From Methylorubrum rhodesianum (GTDB taxonomy: Bacteria > Pseudomonadota > Alphaproteobacteria > Rhizobiales > Beijerinckiaceae): a DNA stretch of 64,000 nt. The stretch covers positions 1 to 64,000 of the forward strand of contig NZ_JACHOS010000006.1 in assembly GCF_014199985.1 (NCBI RefSeq), read 5' to 3'. The notes under the pieces are model-generated. The model did no database searches and was not told the origin of the DNA. It saw nothing but the letters and a program-made list of their open reading frames with translations. The position numbers were made by a program, and so were the translations under genes. This document shows positions 17,056 to 25,395 of the stretch, one piece after another; position 1 is the first letter of the stretch; every line of letters starts with the position of its first letter.

Positions 17056-17262
17056 TCACCGATGTCGCTTCCGGTGGGAGCGGGCGGCTTTTCCGCGCCG
17101 CCCGCCCGGGGCGGTGATGCGCGATTGACCGGCCGGCGGCGTCACCGTGCCCTGCGCACGGGCGCCCGGCGCCGTGACGACGCCGCTGCCGAGACAGAAG
17201 GCGGCGGCGAACCAAGCGAGGAGAGGGAGGCTGAGGCCGAGACCGGCCCGTGTCACGCGCAT
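17056..17262 (-). CDS. Small secreted basic protein
   Basis: A 68-residue protein. A signal peptide (RAGLGLSLPLLAWFAAAFCLG, cleavage after ARA) is followed by a short mature part, TVTPPAGQSRITAPGG, and a very basic tail RRGKAARSHRKRHR. The PPAGxxxxTAPGG segment relates it to the other small secreted proteins in this window. Function unknown. It lies between the hydrolase gene and the neighbouring small gene, all on the minus strand. Confidence 0.55.
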   Translation of the reverse strand: MRVTRAGLGLSLPLLAWFAAAFCLGSGVVTAPGARAQGTVTPPAGQSRITAPGGRRGKAARSHRKRHR

Positions 17263-17395
17263 TCTGGAGGCTCCCGCGGGGCCGTGATGGCCACGTTTGC
17301 GCCGTCGGCGGCAGCAAAGGCCGTGCCGTCGGCGAAGCCGGAGCCGCATCCGCTCGACGAACCGGCATCGTCGGCACGTGCTGCGATCGGCCGGC

Positions 17396-19042
17396 TCATG
17401 CGAAGACCGGCAGAAGCAGCCGCGACGGCCGCTCGGCCCCGTGGCGGAGGGCGAGCACGATCACCTTCGCCTGGATCGCCGCGGCCGCCTCCGGGCGGCT
17501 TCCGGTCCCCGGATTGACGGCGAAGGCCGGCCAGGCGGCGGCCTGGAGCGACAGCCGCAGGCGCTGTCCGGGCCGCAGCGTGCAGCACACGCCCCGCATG
17601 GCGATGCGCCGGGGACCGGGCGCGCCGGCATCGGCGACCCGCAGATGGCCGGCGGTCAGGGTGAGGGCGCGTCCGTCCGGCTCCACGAGGGAGAGCGTGG
17701 CGTGGAGGTCGTAGCTCGCCGCCGCGGTCTCGACGTAGACCTCGGCCGCCACGCGGCCGGCGAGGTGCAGGGGCGCGGCGATCACCGGGCCGTCATAGAC
17801 CGCGACGTCGCTGCGGTCGTCGAGGGCGGCACGGTCCTGGTAGCCCGGCGGCGTCCCCCAGGGCCCGCCGACGATCGGCGCGGGGCGCCACGGATCATGC
17901 ACGAGGCGGTCCTCGCCGGCCGCCCCCGGCGCCGCCGCGAGCCGTCCGCCCGCCGCGGTGGCGGCAAGCCCGTCGGAGGCGAGATAGAGCGCCGTCGGTT
18001 CGGGCTCGGGCCAGGCGGAGAAGCCGGCCCAGCCGCGCCTGCCCACATCGAACAGCCGGACCGGCGGACCCGGATCCTCGCGCCCGAGCAGCACGTGATC
18101 GAGGAAGGCGACGGTCGCGGCATCGATCGGCGTGGCGGCCTCCGGTCCGAGATCGAGGCTGCCGACGCGGCGCCCCCAGGGGGCGTGCGTCCAAGGACCG
18201 ATCAGGAGGCGCTGTGGCGCCGGCCCGGCGCGGAAGGCTTGGTAGGCGCGAAGCGTGCCGTCGAGCAGAAAATCCTGCCAGCCGCCGACATGCAGGCCGG
18301 GTACGGCGAGGTCGCTCCCCGCGAGGAGGCGGGCCGGCGCGATCGCGTCCCAATAGGCGGGATCGTCGCCGAGCCAGTCGATGTAGTGATGGTCGGCGGC
18401 GTGTCGCGCGAGCACTTCGGGCTGGGCCGCGACCGGTCCGCTCCAGGGCGCGCCGCGGGCCGCCCCGCCGAGCGCCGCGAAGGCGGCCGCGTCGCCCCGG
18501 AGCCGGGCGCGTTCGGCGCCCATCTGGCAGGCCCAGCCGATATTGCCGGCGAGCCCGAAGGCACCGCCGGTGAAGGCCCAGTCGTCGCGGATGTCCCATC
18601 CGCCCATCGCCGGCACGATCGCATCGGGCCGCTTCGTGCCCGCGCGGCGCGCACCCGCGAGCGCCAGGAACTGCGTCACCGCCTGATAGCTGAAGCCGTA
18701 GGTCGCGACGCGGCCGTCCGATCCCGGTAGATCCGCGGCCCAGGCCAGGGTCGCCGCGCCGTCCGCGGCCTCGTGCTCGAACAGGCGGAAATCGCCGCCG
18801 CTGCCGCCGCGCCCGCGCACGTCCTGAACCACGACGAGGTAGCCGCGGGCGGCGTACCAAGCCGGATGGGCCAGGGTCAGGGTCGAGGCGATGGCGCGGC
18901 CGTAGGGCTGGCGCATCAGCAGGACGGGATGGCGACCGGGTCCGGCGGGGCGCCAGAGGTCGGCCACGAGCTCGATCCCATCGGGAAGCGTTAGCGTCGC
19001 GGTCTCGGGCTCGGCAACCCGCCGCAGGGCGTCAGCGGGCAT
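17396..19042 (-). CDS. CocE/NonD-family alpha/beta hydrolase (X-Pro dipeptidyl-peptidase S15-like)
   Basis: A 548-residue hydrolase. The N-terminal catalytic domain shows QDVRGRGGSGGDF (about 74-86) and the nucleophile elbow YGFSYQAVTQFL with Ser at about 118. The Asp/His region is in RLLIGPWTHAPWG (about 280), and a C-terminal jelly-roll domain (LHLAGRVAAEVYVETAAASYD) follows. The family hydrolyses esters (cocaine esterase) or acyl amides. No signal peptide, so cytoplasmic. It overlaps the creatininase-like gene by 11 bases and is the last gene of a long minus-strand operon. Its likely role is to cleave an ester or amide intermediate; substrate unknown. Confidence 0.82.
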   Translation of the reverse strand: MPADALRRVAEPETATLTLPDGIELVADLWRPAGPGRHPVLLMRQPYGRAIASTLTLAHPAWYAARGYLVVVQDVRGRGGSGGDFRLFEHEAADGAATLAWAADLPGSDGRVATYGFSYQAVTQFLALAGARRAGTKRPDAIVPAMGGWDIRDDWAFTGGAFGLAGNIGWACQMGAERARLRGDAAAFAALGGAARGAPWSGPVAAQPEVLARHAADHHYIDWLGDDPAYWDAIAPARLLAGSDLAVPGLHVGGWQDFLLDGTLRAYQAFRAGPAPQRLLIGPWTHAPWGRRVGSLDLGPEAATPIDAATVAFLDHVLLGREDPGPPVRLFDVGRRGWAGFSAWPEPEPTALYLASDGLAATAAGGRLAAAPGAAGEDRLVHDPWRPAPIVGGPWGTPPGYQDRAALDDRSDVAVYDGPVIAAPLHLAGRVAAEVYVETAAASYDLHATLSLVEPDGRALTLTAGHLRVADAGAPGPRRIAMRGVCCTLRPGQRLRLSLQAAAWPAFAVNPGTGSRPEAAAAIQAKVIVLALRHGAERPSRLLLPVFA

Positions 19043-19850
19043 CGAAGGCCGTCCCGGGGCTCAGCCGTTCGAGCGGGAAGTCCGCGATCTCGCGCACCAG
19101 CCGCACCACGCCCGCGGCGGCGCGCTCCACCAGTTCGGCCCCGCGCCGGGCATCCGCCGCCGCGGCGTTGCCGCTGACGCCGGCGGGGTGGAGGTCCTGC
19201 GCCATCCAGCCGAAGCCGACCCGGCCCTCCGGAGTCAGCAACCCGCCGGCCCGCTCCATCTCGACCGAGAGCGGGACGAAGTCGTCCGCCCGCTCCATCC
19301 GCACGAGGTCGGGGTGGAGCGCCAGCATCGCGCTGGTCTCGATCGCCCCGCCATGGATGCCGTGGCGGCGCTCGGCCTCCGAGAAGAGATCGTCCATCGG
19401 CGTCACCCCGCCCCAACCGCAGCCGACCGCGAGCATGCCGAGCCGCACCCGCAATTCGCGGGTCACGATCTCCATCACCTGCGGCTGCCCGCCATGGCTG
19501 TTGAGGATGAGGAGGCGGCGGCCGCCGGCGCGGTGCACGCCCTCGGCGGTCTCGATCCAGAGCCGCGCCAGGGTTTCGTGGGAGAGACTGAGCGTGCCGG
19601 GGAAGGCAAGATGCTCGTTCGACTTGCCGATCGGCAGCATCGGCAGGACCAGCGCCGGCAGGTCGTCGGGCATCAGGGCCACGGCACGGGCGAGGATGCC
19701 GGCATTGATCGCGGCATCGACCCGCACCGGCAGGTGCGGCCCGTGCTGCTCGACCGCCGCCACGGGCAGGACCGCGACGAGTTGCGTCCAGTCGAGGCGC
19801 GAAAAGTCTTCCGTGGTCAGGTCCCACCACCAGCGTGACGCGGGGCGCAT
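19032..19850 (-). CDS. Creatininase-family amidohydrolase
   Basis: A 272-residue metal-dependent amidohydrolase. Family metal ligands are seen in PVAAVEQHGPHLPVRVDA (Glu, His, Asp; about 30-47), in LNSHGGQPQVM (about 125) and as a Glu in HGIHGGAIETSAML (about 175). The family includes creatininase and the FAPy deformylase ArfB and opens cyclic or formyl amides. The ATG overlaps the stop of the upstream ligase gene (ATGA) and its own stop overlaps the CocE gene. In this operon it plausibly opens a lactam or imide ring made by the upstream oxygenases; the exact reaction is unknown. Confidence 0.85.
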   Translation of the reverse strand: MRPASRWWWDLTTEDFSRLDWTQLVAVLPVAAVEQHGPHLPVRVDAAINAGILARAVALMPDDLPALVLPMLPIGKSNEHLAFPGTLSLSHETLARLWIETAEGVHRAGGRRLLILNSHGGQPQVMEIVTRELRVRLGMLAVGCGWGGVTPMDDLFSEAERRHGIHGGAIETSAMLALHPDLVRMERADDFVPLSVEMERAGGLLTPEGRVGFGWMAQDLHPAGVSGNAAAADARRGAELVERAAAGVVRLVREIADFPLERLSPGTAFDAR

Positions 19851-21421
19851 CACACCGCCGCCACGCTCTTCGCGGCACTTTTGGCGGCACTCTCGGCAGC
19901 GGTCTGGGCGAGGTCGGAGCGGGCGAGATCCGCCTTGGCGATCTTGCCGGTCGGGGTCATCGGCATGTCCGGCACGACCACGAGCACGAGGGGGTCGAGG
20001 TCGTAGGCGACCCGGCCGGTGATCGCGGCCTTCAGCGCCGCCGCGTCGAGCGCGGCGCCGGGCTGGCCTTGCGCGAAGGCGACCGGCCGCTGGCCGAAGA
20101 CCGGATCGGCGACGCCGACCAGCGCCGCCTGGGCCACGCCGGGCTGCGCCGCCAGCGCCTCCTCGACGTCGCGCGGGTACCACAGGCGCCCGGACACCTC
20201 GACGAGCTCCGCCCGGCGGCTGCGCAGGGTCACGCAGCCCTCCGCGTCGAGAAGCCCGAGATCACCGGTGCGCAGGTAGCCGCCGCGGGTCGCGGCTTCC
20301 GTCTTGTCCGGCTTGCCCCAGTAGCCGGCCATGAAGCCGCCGGTGAGCGCGATCTCGCCGATCTCGCCCGGCGGCAGCACCCGGTCGTCGGGGCCGAGGA
20401 TGAACACCTCCTTGTCGGGCAGCGGCGGCCCGACGCGCCCGAGCCGCGCATCGTCCGGCTCCGGTTCCGGGTAGCCGAGGCCGACGAAGCCGCCGAGTTC
20501 GCTCTGGCCGTAGCTCTCGACCAGCGGCAGGCCGAGCTCGTCGCGCCACGCCGCCTTGAGCGTCGGCGGCACCGGACCGCCGCCGGAGAGGCCGAGGCGC
20601 AGGGCCGGCGGCGGGGCGCCGCGGCGGCGGGATTCCTGCAGCACGTCGTCGAGGATCGGCGGGTTGGCCACGAGGCTCGTCGCCCCGCGGGCACTGAGCG
20701 CGTCGTAGCCGCCCTCACGGGTCCAGAAGCGCATCACGTTCATCGCCGCGCCGACGGCGAGCGGCGGCAGCAGGTTGGCGACGAGCTGGTAGGAGCTGGA
20801 GAGCGCGGAGGGGCCGAAGGAGACGTCGCCCGGTCGCAGCCGCAGGCGCTCGCCGATGCAGCGGGCGGCGCGGACGGTGGGCTCGTGGCGCAGGCAGGCG
20901 CCCTTCGGCTTGCCCGTCGTGCCCGAGGTGTAGGACAGGTGGGCGATGGCGGTCTCGTCGCCGGGATCGGGCGGGGCGGGCAAGGCTGCCGCCAGCATCT
21001 CCGGCAGGGAGAGGGCGCCGTCCTGCGCCCCGTCCATGCACAGGCGGGCGCGGACCGTTCCGACCGCCTCGCAGGCCGCGGCCACCTGCGCCGCCATGTC
21101 GTGGGTGTAGACCACTGCGCTCGGCGCGTGGTCGGCGAAATAGTCGGTCAGTTCGTCGGCAAACTTCACGTTCACCAGCGCGGCGATGGCGCCGATCCGC
21201 CATGCTCCCAGCATCGCCACGATGTAGTCGAGCCCGTTATGGGCGAAGATCGTGACACGATCCCCCTTTCCCACGCCGAGATCGTGCAGGGCGCCGGCCA
21301 TGCGGTCCATGGCATCGACGGCCCCGGCATAGGTCAGGCCGCGATCGCGATCGACCCAGTGGAAGGCGGGCCGCTCGGGATGGCGCTCGGCGCCGAGGGT
21401 GAGGAGACGATGCATCAGCAT
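19850..21421 (-). CDS. AMP-dependent acyl-CoA synthetase/ligase
   Basis: A 523-residue ANL-superfamily adenylating enzyme. It has the P-loop YTSGTTGKPKG (about 164-174), the adenine-site block VESYGQSELGGF, the hinge YLRTGDLGLLD and the C-terminal catalytic lysine in MTPTGKIAK. It activates a carboxylic acid to the acyl-AMP and then probably to the CoA thioester. The C-terminus ends in an odd Ala/Ser/Lys repeat (SAAKSAAKS). ATG 21421 is preceded by GGAG; 21415 is an alternative. The acid substrate is presumably a product of the oxygenases encoded upstream in the same operon. Confidence 0.87.
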   Translation of the reverse strand: MLMHRLLTLGAERHPERPAFHWVDRDRGLTYAGAVDAMDRMAGALHDLGVGKGDRVTIFAHNGLDYIVAMLGAWRIGAIAALVNVKFADELTDYFADHAPSAVVYTHDMAAQVAAACEAVGTVRARLCMDGAQDGALSLPEMLAAALPAPPDPGDETAIAHLSYTSGTTGKPKGACLRHEPTVRAARCIGERLRLRPGDVSFGPSALSSSYQLVANLLPPLAVGAAMNVMRFWTREGGYDALSARGATSLVANPPILDDVLQESRRRGAPPPALRLGLSGGGPVPPTLKAAWRDELGLPLVESYGQSELGGFVGLGYPEPEPDDARLGRVGPPLPDKEVFILGPDDRVLPPGEIGEIALTGGFMAGYWGKPDKTEAATRGGYLRTGDLGLLDAEGCVTLRSRRAELVEVSGRLWYPRDVEEALAAQPGVAQAALVGVADPVFGQRPVAFAQGQPGAALDAAALKAAITGRVAYDLDPLVLVVVPDMPMTPTGKIAKADLARSDLAQTAAESAAKSAAKSVAAV

Positions 21422-21471
21422 GGCGGGGCTCCGGTCGTGGCGTTGTTCTCGGGATGCGGGGATCGACGGCC

Positions 21472-22059
21472 TCAGAGCCGCTCCATCCGCCCGCGAACCC
21501 GCTCGATGAAGGCGCGGCGGCGTGCCTCCGAGGCGACGTTCAGGTGGTAGAGCGCGAGGTACTCGGCGCGGGCCCGGCGCGCGGCGAACCAGCGGAGGTA
21601 GCGCGTCACCATCCGCCGGGGCGGATCCTGCATCGCCAGCGCCATCCAGCGCGGACGGCCGTAGGTGACGACGCCGACGATCCGCTCCAGCGTGTCGAGG
21701 GTCGGGCGGACGTGCCGCGGGTCCGAGAGGTCGAAGGCGACGCCCGGCATCATCAGCCGGTCGATGAAGCCCTTGAGCATGGCGGGTGGGCCGAAGCACC
21801 AAGTCGGGAACTGCACCACCAGCACCTGCGCCGCGCGCAGCCGGGCGACGTAATCCTCGAGCCCGCGCTGGTTCACCGTGACGTCGTGATAGTGGCGCCG
21901 CCCCTCCGCTGTGAGGACCGGGTCGAAGCCCTCGGCGTAGAGGTCGAGCAGGTCGACCGTGTGCCCGGCCCGAGTCAGGCCGTCGAGGGCGGCCGTGCGG
22001 ATCGCTCCGTGAAAGCTCTCCGGCAGCGGGTGGCAGTAAAGGTAAAGAATGCGTTTCAC
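21472..22059 (-). CDS. NAD(P)H dehydrogenase (quinone)-like flavodoxin-fold protein
   Basis: A 195-residue protein of the NQO/KefF-type flavodoxin fold. The N-terminal FMN/FAD phosphate loop is LYLYCHPLPESFHGAIRTAA, and QFPTWCFGPPAMLKGFIDR near residue 80 is the family's second flavin block. It transfers two electrons from NAD(P)H to a quinone or a partner flavoenzyme. It starts with GTG 22059, overlapping the stop of the FAD oxidoreductase (GTGA); a parS-like palindrome spans this junction. In the operon it could feed electrons to the Rieske oxygenase or recycle a quinone-like intermediate (inference). Confidence 0.82.
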   Translation of the reverse strand: MKRILYLYCHPLPESFHGAIRTAALDGLTRAGHTVDLLDLYAEGFDPVLTAEGRRHYHDVTVNQRGLEDYVARLRAAQVLVVQFPTWCFGPPAMLKGFIDRLMMPGVAFDLSDPRHVRPTLDTLERIVGVVTYGRPRWMALAMQDPPRRMVTRYLRWFAARRARAEYLALYHLNVASEARRRAFIERVRGRMERL

Positions 22060-22067
22060 GTGAAACA
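22052..22067. promoter_or_regulatory. parS-like palindrome (ParB-binding site candidate)
   Basis: The 16 bases cgtttcacgtgaaaca match the widely conserved parS consensus tgtttcacgtgaaaca at 15 of 16 positions. The central 14 bases (22053-22066) are a perfect palindrome. It lies across the stop of the FAD oxidoreductase gene and the start of the flavodoxin-like gene. No parA or parB gene is in the window. Confidence 0.65.
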
Positions 22068-23441
22068 CGCCGCTCGGGTTGCGGCGGCGGGGGTGAAGGT
22101 CCGCATCTTGCCCGGGTTCATCAGGCCCATCGGGTCGGTGAGCCGCTTGAAGCCGAGCTGATCGGTCTCCGCCCGTTTGTGCCGGGTGCCGTCCTCCAGG
22201 GTGTAGACGTGGGGGTTGGCGATCGAGACGCCGCGCGCCTCGTGGGCCTCGATGATGTGGTTCAGCCGGTCCGCGTCGGTGAACTTCAACAGCGGAATGC
22301 CGGCATAGGTGAGCCGGCCGGCGAACTCGATGAGTTCGAGATGCGGCACGATCTCGTCGGGAAACAGAGCCGCCATCTCGGCGACGCTCTGCATCAGCCC
22401 GTCGGCGGGGTGGAGGCTCTGGAGGTAGGTCCAGCTCCGGTCGGTCTTGAGCACCTGCAGCGTGGTGTGGTTCCAGCTGTACTCGTAGAGCGGCGTGTGG
22501 CCGGGCGAATCGTCGAGCGGCGTCTCCAGGGTGATGGTGCCGCCCTCCCGCGCCACCCGTGCCCGGAAGGCCGGCAGGCTCGCCTCCGCCACCATCGCGA
22601 TCAGGATCGCCTGCCCCGGCGGACAAGACCCGCGCAACGCGGTGAACCATTGCGGCAGCGGCCAGGCGATCGGCGTGACGAGCTTCTTGGTGATCGCCGG
22701 ATCGCGGCCGACCGCCAGCCCGACCTCGGCCGCCGTCAGGAAATCGTCGAAGGCGACGATGACATCGATCCAGGGATGGACGGGAGCCAGCGGCATCTCC
22801 AGCGCCGTGACGATGCCGGTGGTGCCGTAGGCGTGGGCCACGCCGTTGACCGCGTCACCGGTGAGTTCCAGCACCCGCGGCTCCGGCTCCAGAGTCACCA
22901 CCCGGGCGGCGCGGATATTGCCGCGCTCGCGCAGCTGTCCGTAATTCACCGAGCCGATCCCGCCCGAGCCGCCAGCGACGAAGCCGCCGATGCTCGCCGT
23001 GCGCTTGGTCGAGGGATGCATCCGGATCTCCTCGCCACCCTCGGCGAGGAGCGTATCGAGGCGGTTCATGCGCAGGCCGGGGCCGGTGCGCACCGCGCCG
23101 TCGCGCTGCCACTCGACCCGGTCGAGGCCGGACACGTCGAGCACCACGCCGCCGTGCAGCGGCACCGCTTGGCCGTAATTGCCGGTGCCGCCGCCGCGCA
23201 CGGTGAGCGGCACCCCGTGCCGCGCGCAGGCCGAGGCGACGGCAATCACCTCGGCCTCGCTCGCGGCCTCGGCAACGAGGTCGCCGGACAGGCCCTTCAG
23301 CGCGGCGTCGAGGACGGGGGAGTACCAGAAGAAGTCGCGCGAGCGCTTGCGCACCCGTGCCGGCTCCTCGATCAGGGCGACGCGGCTGGAGAGATCCGCC
23401 TTGAGGGAGGCCAGCGCGTCGGGGGAGGGGCGGCCTACCAT
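22056..23441 (-). CDS. FAD-binding oxidoreductase (GlcD/PCMH type)
   Basis: A 461-residue flavoenzyme. The PCMH-type FAD domain shows PLTVRGGGTGNYGQAVPL (about 77-94), then STKRTASIGGFVAGGSGGIG (about 143-162) and a C-terminal LMNPGKMRTF block typical of FAD-linked oxidases such as glycolate oxidase GlcD or D-2-hydroxyacid dehydrogenases. It oxidises an alcohol, hydroxyacid or amine; the substrate is unknown. The stop overlaps the next gene's start, and its own start lies 1 base after the dioxygenase stop, so it is part of the long overlapped operon. Confidence 0.84.
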   Translation of the reverse strand: MVGRPSPDALASLKADLSSRVALIEEPARVRKRSRDFFWYSPVLDAALKGLSGDLVAEAASEAEVIAVASACARHGVPLTVRGGGTGNYGQAVPLHGGVVLDVSGLDRVEWQRDGAVRTGPGLRMNRLDTLLAEGGEEIRMHPSTKRTASIGGFVAGGSGGIGSVNYGQLRERGNIRAARVVTLEPEPRVLELTGDAVNGVAHAYGTTGIVTALEMPLAPVHPWIDVIVAFDDFLTAAEVGLAVGRDPAITKKLVTPIAWPLPQWFTALRGSCPPGQAILIAMVAEASLPAFRARVAREGGTITLETPLDDSPGHTPLYEYSWNHTTLQVLKTDRSWTYLQSLHPADGLMQSVAEMAALFPDEIVPHLELIEFAGRLTYAGIPLLKFTDADRLNHIIEAHEARGVSIANPHVYTLEDGTRHKRAETDQLGFKRLTDPMGLMNPGKMRTFTPAAATRAACFT

Positions 23442-23442
23442 C

Positions 23443-24414
23443 TCAGGCCCGCGCCGTCAGGTCCATCGAAGCGCGCAGCTTCGACAGGATGTACTCGCCC
23501 GCCTTGACCGGTTCGTAGCGCGGCGGGTTGGCCGCATCGCAGCAGCTCGGCAGGCAGGCGACCTCGGAGAGTTCGTTCGGCGCGGTGAAGGCGACCATGG
23601 ACAGCCGCGCGGACGAGCCGGTCAGCCCGCGGTCGGGGTTCGAGACTCGGTGCAGGGTCGAGCGCCAGCGCTCGTTGGTCCAGCGGGCCAGGAGATCGCC
23701 GACATTGATGACGAAGGAATCGGGCACGACACCGGCCTCGAACCAGTTGCCGTCGCGGTCGGCGACCTCGAGGCCACCCGGCGCCGCGTCCTGACGCAGG
23801 ATCGTCAGGCCGCCGTAATCGTGGTGCGCGCCGTAGCGGAGCTGCCCCGGCATCGGCGGCTCGGCCTGATCGGGATAGTGGACGAAGCGCAAGGTCAGCG
23901 CCGGATCGGCGAACCAGGGCGCGAAGTAGTCCTGCGGCAGGTCGAGGGCGAGCGCTGATAGCTCCGTGAGCTGCCCGGTGAGCCGCAGGATCGCATCGCG
24001 CCACGCCTCGACGAGGCCGCGCAGCTCCGGCGGCTCGGCGGGCCAGATGTTCGGCCGCGCCGATTGGGCCGCGCGGTGGGGCGCGCTGAAGACCAGCGCC
24101 TCGCACAGGTCGGGCGGCGTCTCGCCTTGGAGGGTCCGCGCCACGCTCTCGATGCCGACCGGCAGGTAGCCCCGGCCCTTGGTCTTCTCCGGCGCGGCGT
24201 CGCGGCTCTTCACCGCGAAGGGCTGCGCGAAGTAGCGCTTCATCACGTCGTAGACGTCGTTGGCCAGACGCTCGGGGATGCCGTGGCCGACGACGACCGC
24301 GAAGCCCGTCGTCTCGAAGGCGTGGCCGAAGGCGCGCCCGACACCCGCCCGCGCGGCGGCGTCGCCGTGGATGAAGGGCGCGATGTCGACGATCGGGAGA
24401 TCCGCCTGCCGCAT
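23443..24414 (-). CDS. 2-oxoglutarate/Fe(II)-dependent dioxygenase, isopenicillin-N-synthase family
   Basis: A 323-residue non-haem iron oxygenase. The N-terminal DIOX_N domain starts LPIVDIAPFI. The iron ligands are visible in YGAHHDYGGLTIL (His and Asp, about 193-205) and STLHRVSN (distal His, about 252). RLSMVAF supplies the R-x-S pair that binds 2-oxoglutarate. Such enzymes hydroxylate or demethylate; an N- or O-demethylation or ring hydroxylation is possible here. It is followed 1 base later by the FAD oxidoreductase. Substrate unknown. Confidence 0.87.
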   Translation of the reverse strand: MRQADLPIVDIAPFIHGDAAARAGVGRAFGHAFETTGFAVVVGHGIPERLANDVYDVMKRYFAQPFAVKSRDAAPEKTKGRGYLPVGIESVARTLQGETPPDLCEALVFSAPHRAAQSARPNIWPAEPPELRGLVEAWRDAILRLTGQLTELSALALDLPQDYFAPWFADPALTLRFVHYPDQAEPPMPGQLRYGAHHDYGGLTILRQDAAPGGLEVADRDGNWFEAGVVPDSFVINVGDLLARWTNERWRSTLHRVSNPDRGLTGSSARLSMVAFTAPNELSEVACLPSCCDAANPPRYEPVKAGEYILSKLRASMDLTARA

Positions 24415-24426
24415 GGATGCGCTCCG

Positions 24427-25395
24427 TCAGGGTTGGGCGAGGAAGTCGAGGGTGTAGGCCTGGCGCACGTCGAGCGAGGCCGGGTAGAGGCCGGCCTGGG
24501 TCATGACCTCGAAGAACGAGCGCCAGCGCGCCTCCGTCATGGCACCGAGGCCGAGCCGGGCCGCATCGCCGCCATCGACGAGGCCGCGCCGCTTCATCTG
24601 ATCCATCTTGAAGCGGAACAGTTCTTCGCCGCCGGTCGGCACCAGGGCGAGCACCGCCCTTATCGCCGGCTCGTAACCGCCGGCCATGCAGGCCTCCCAG
24701 CCCTTCCGGCTCGCCTCGACGAAGGCCCGGACGACCTTCGGCTTGGCGGCGATGAAGGCGTCGGTGGCGAAGATCGAGGTGGCGTAGTTGTCGTAGCCGT
24801 AATCGGCGAGCAGGATCGAGACCGGCGGCTCGGGCAGGGCCTTGCCGAGCAGGGCCGCGTCCTCGGTGATGTAGCCCTGCTGCACCGCTTGGCTGTCGGC
24901 GAGGAAGGGAGCCGCGGAATAGGCGAACGGCCTGAGCTGGTCGTCGGTGAAGCCGTAGCGCGCCCTCAAGAACTGCCAGAACTCGTTGCGCGAGAAGCCG
25001 CCGACCATGATCGGCCGGCCCTTCAGGTCCTCCAGCCGGGCGACACCCTGGCCGGCATGGGCGACCAGCGTCTGCGGGTCCTTCTGGAAGAAGGCCGCCA
25101 CGGTGCGCGCCTTGATACCCTTGGCGACGAGGTTGAGCGTTGTGAAGCTCGACCCCATGCCCATGTCGAGCTCGCCCGAGGCGACGAGGAGCGGCATGTT
25201 GACGTTGGGATTGCCGGGCCTCAGCTCGACGTCGAGCCCAGCCTGCTCGTAGAGGCCCGTGGCCTTGGCCTGGAAGAACCCGCAATGCTCGGCCTCCGGC
25301 ACCCAGTTGAGGCCGAAGGAAACCTTGTCGAGGGCGAGCGCCGGGGAGGCCGCGAGGGCAGCCAGCGCCACGAGGAGGGCGGCGAGCCGGACCAT
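24427..25395 (-). CDS. NMT1/THI5-like ABC transporter substrate-binding protein (second of the operon)
   Basis: A 322-residue periplasmic binding protein with Sec signal (RLAALLVALAALAASPALA). The mature N-terminus VSFGLNWVPEAEHCGFFQAK and GLYEQAGLDVELRPG are the hallmark of NMT1/THI5 proteins that bind pyrimidines such as hydroxymethylpyrimidine, or related N-heterocycles. The start overlaps the Rieske gene stop (ATGA). It is a paralogue of the protein at 28232-29218, so one ATPase/permease pair appears to have two binding proteins. Ligand unknown. Confidence 0.86.
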   Translation of the reverse strand: MVRLAALLVALAALAASPALALDKVSFGLNWVPEAEHCGFFQAKATGLYEQAGLDVELRPGNPNVNMPLLVASGELDMGMGSSFTTLNLVAKGIKARTVAAFFQKDPQTLVAHAGQGVARLEDLKGRPIMVGGFSRNEFWQFLRARYGFTDDQLRPFAYSAAPFLADSQAVQQGYITEDAALLGKALPEPPVSILLADYGYDNYATSIFATDAFIAAKPKVVRAFVEASRKGWEACMAGGYEPAIRAVLALVPTGGEELFRFKMDQMKRRGLVDGGDAARLGLGAMTEARWRSFFEVMTQAGLYPASLDVRQAYTLDFLAQP

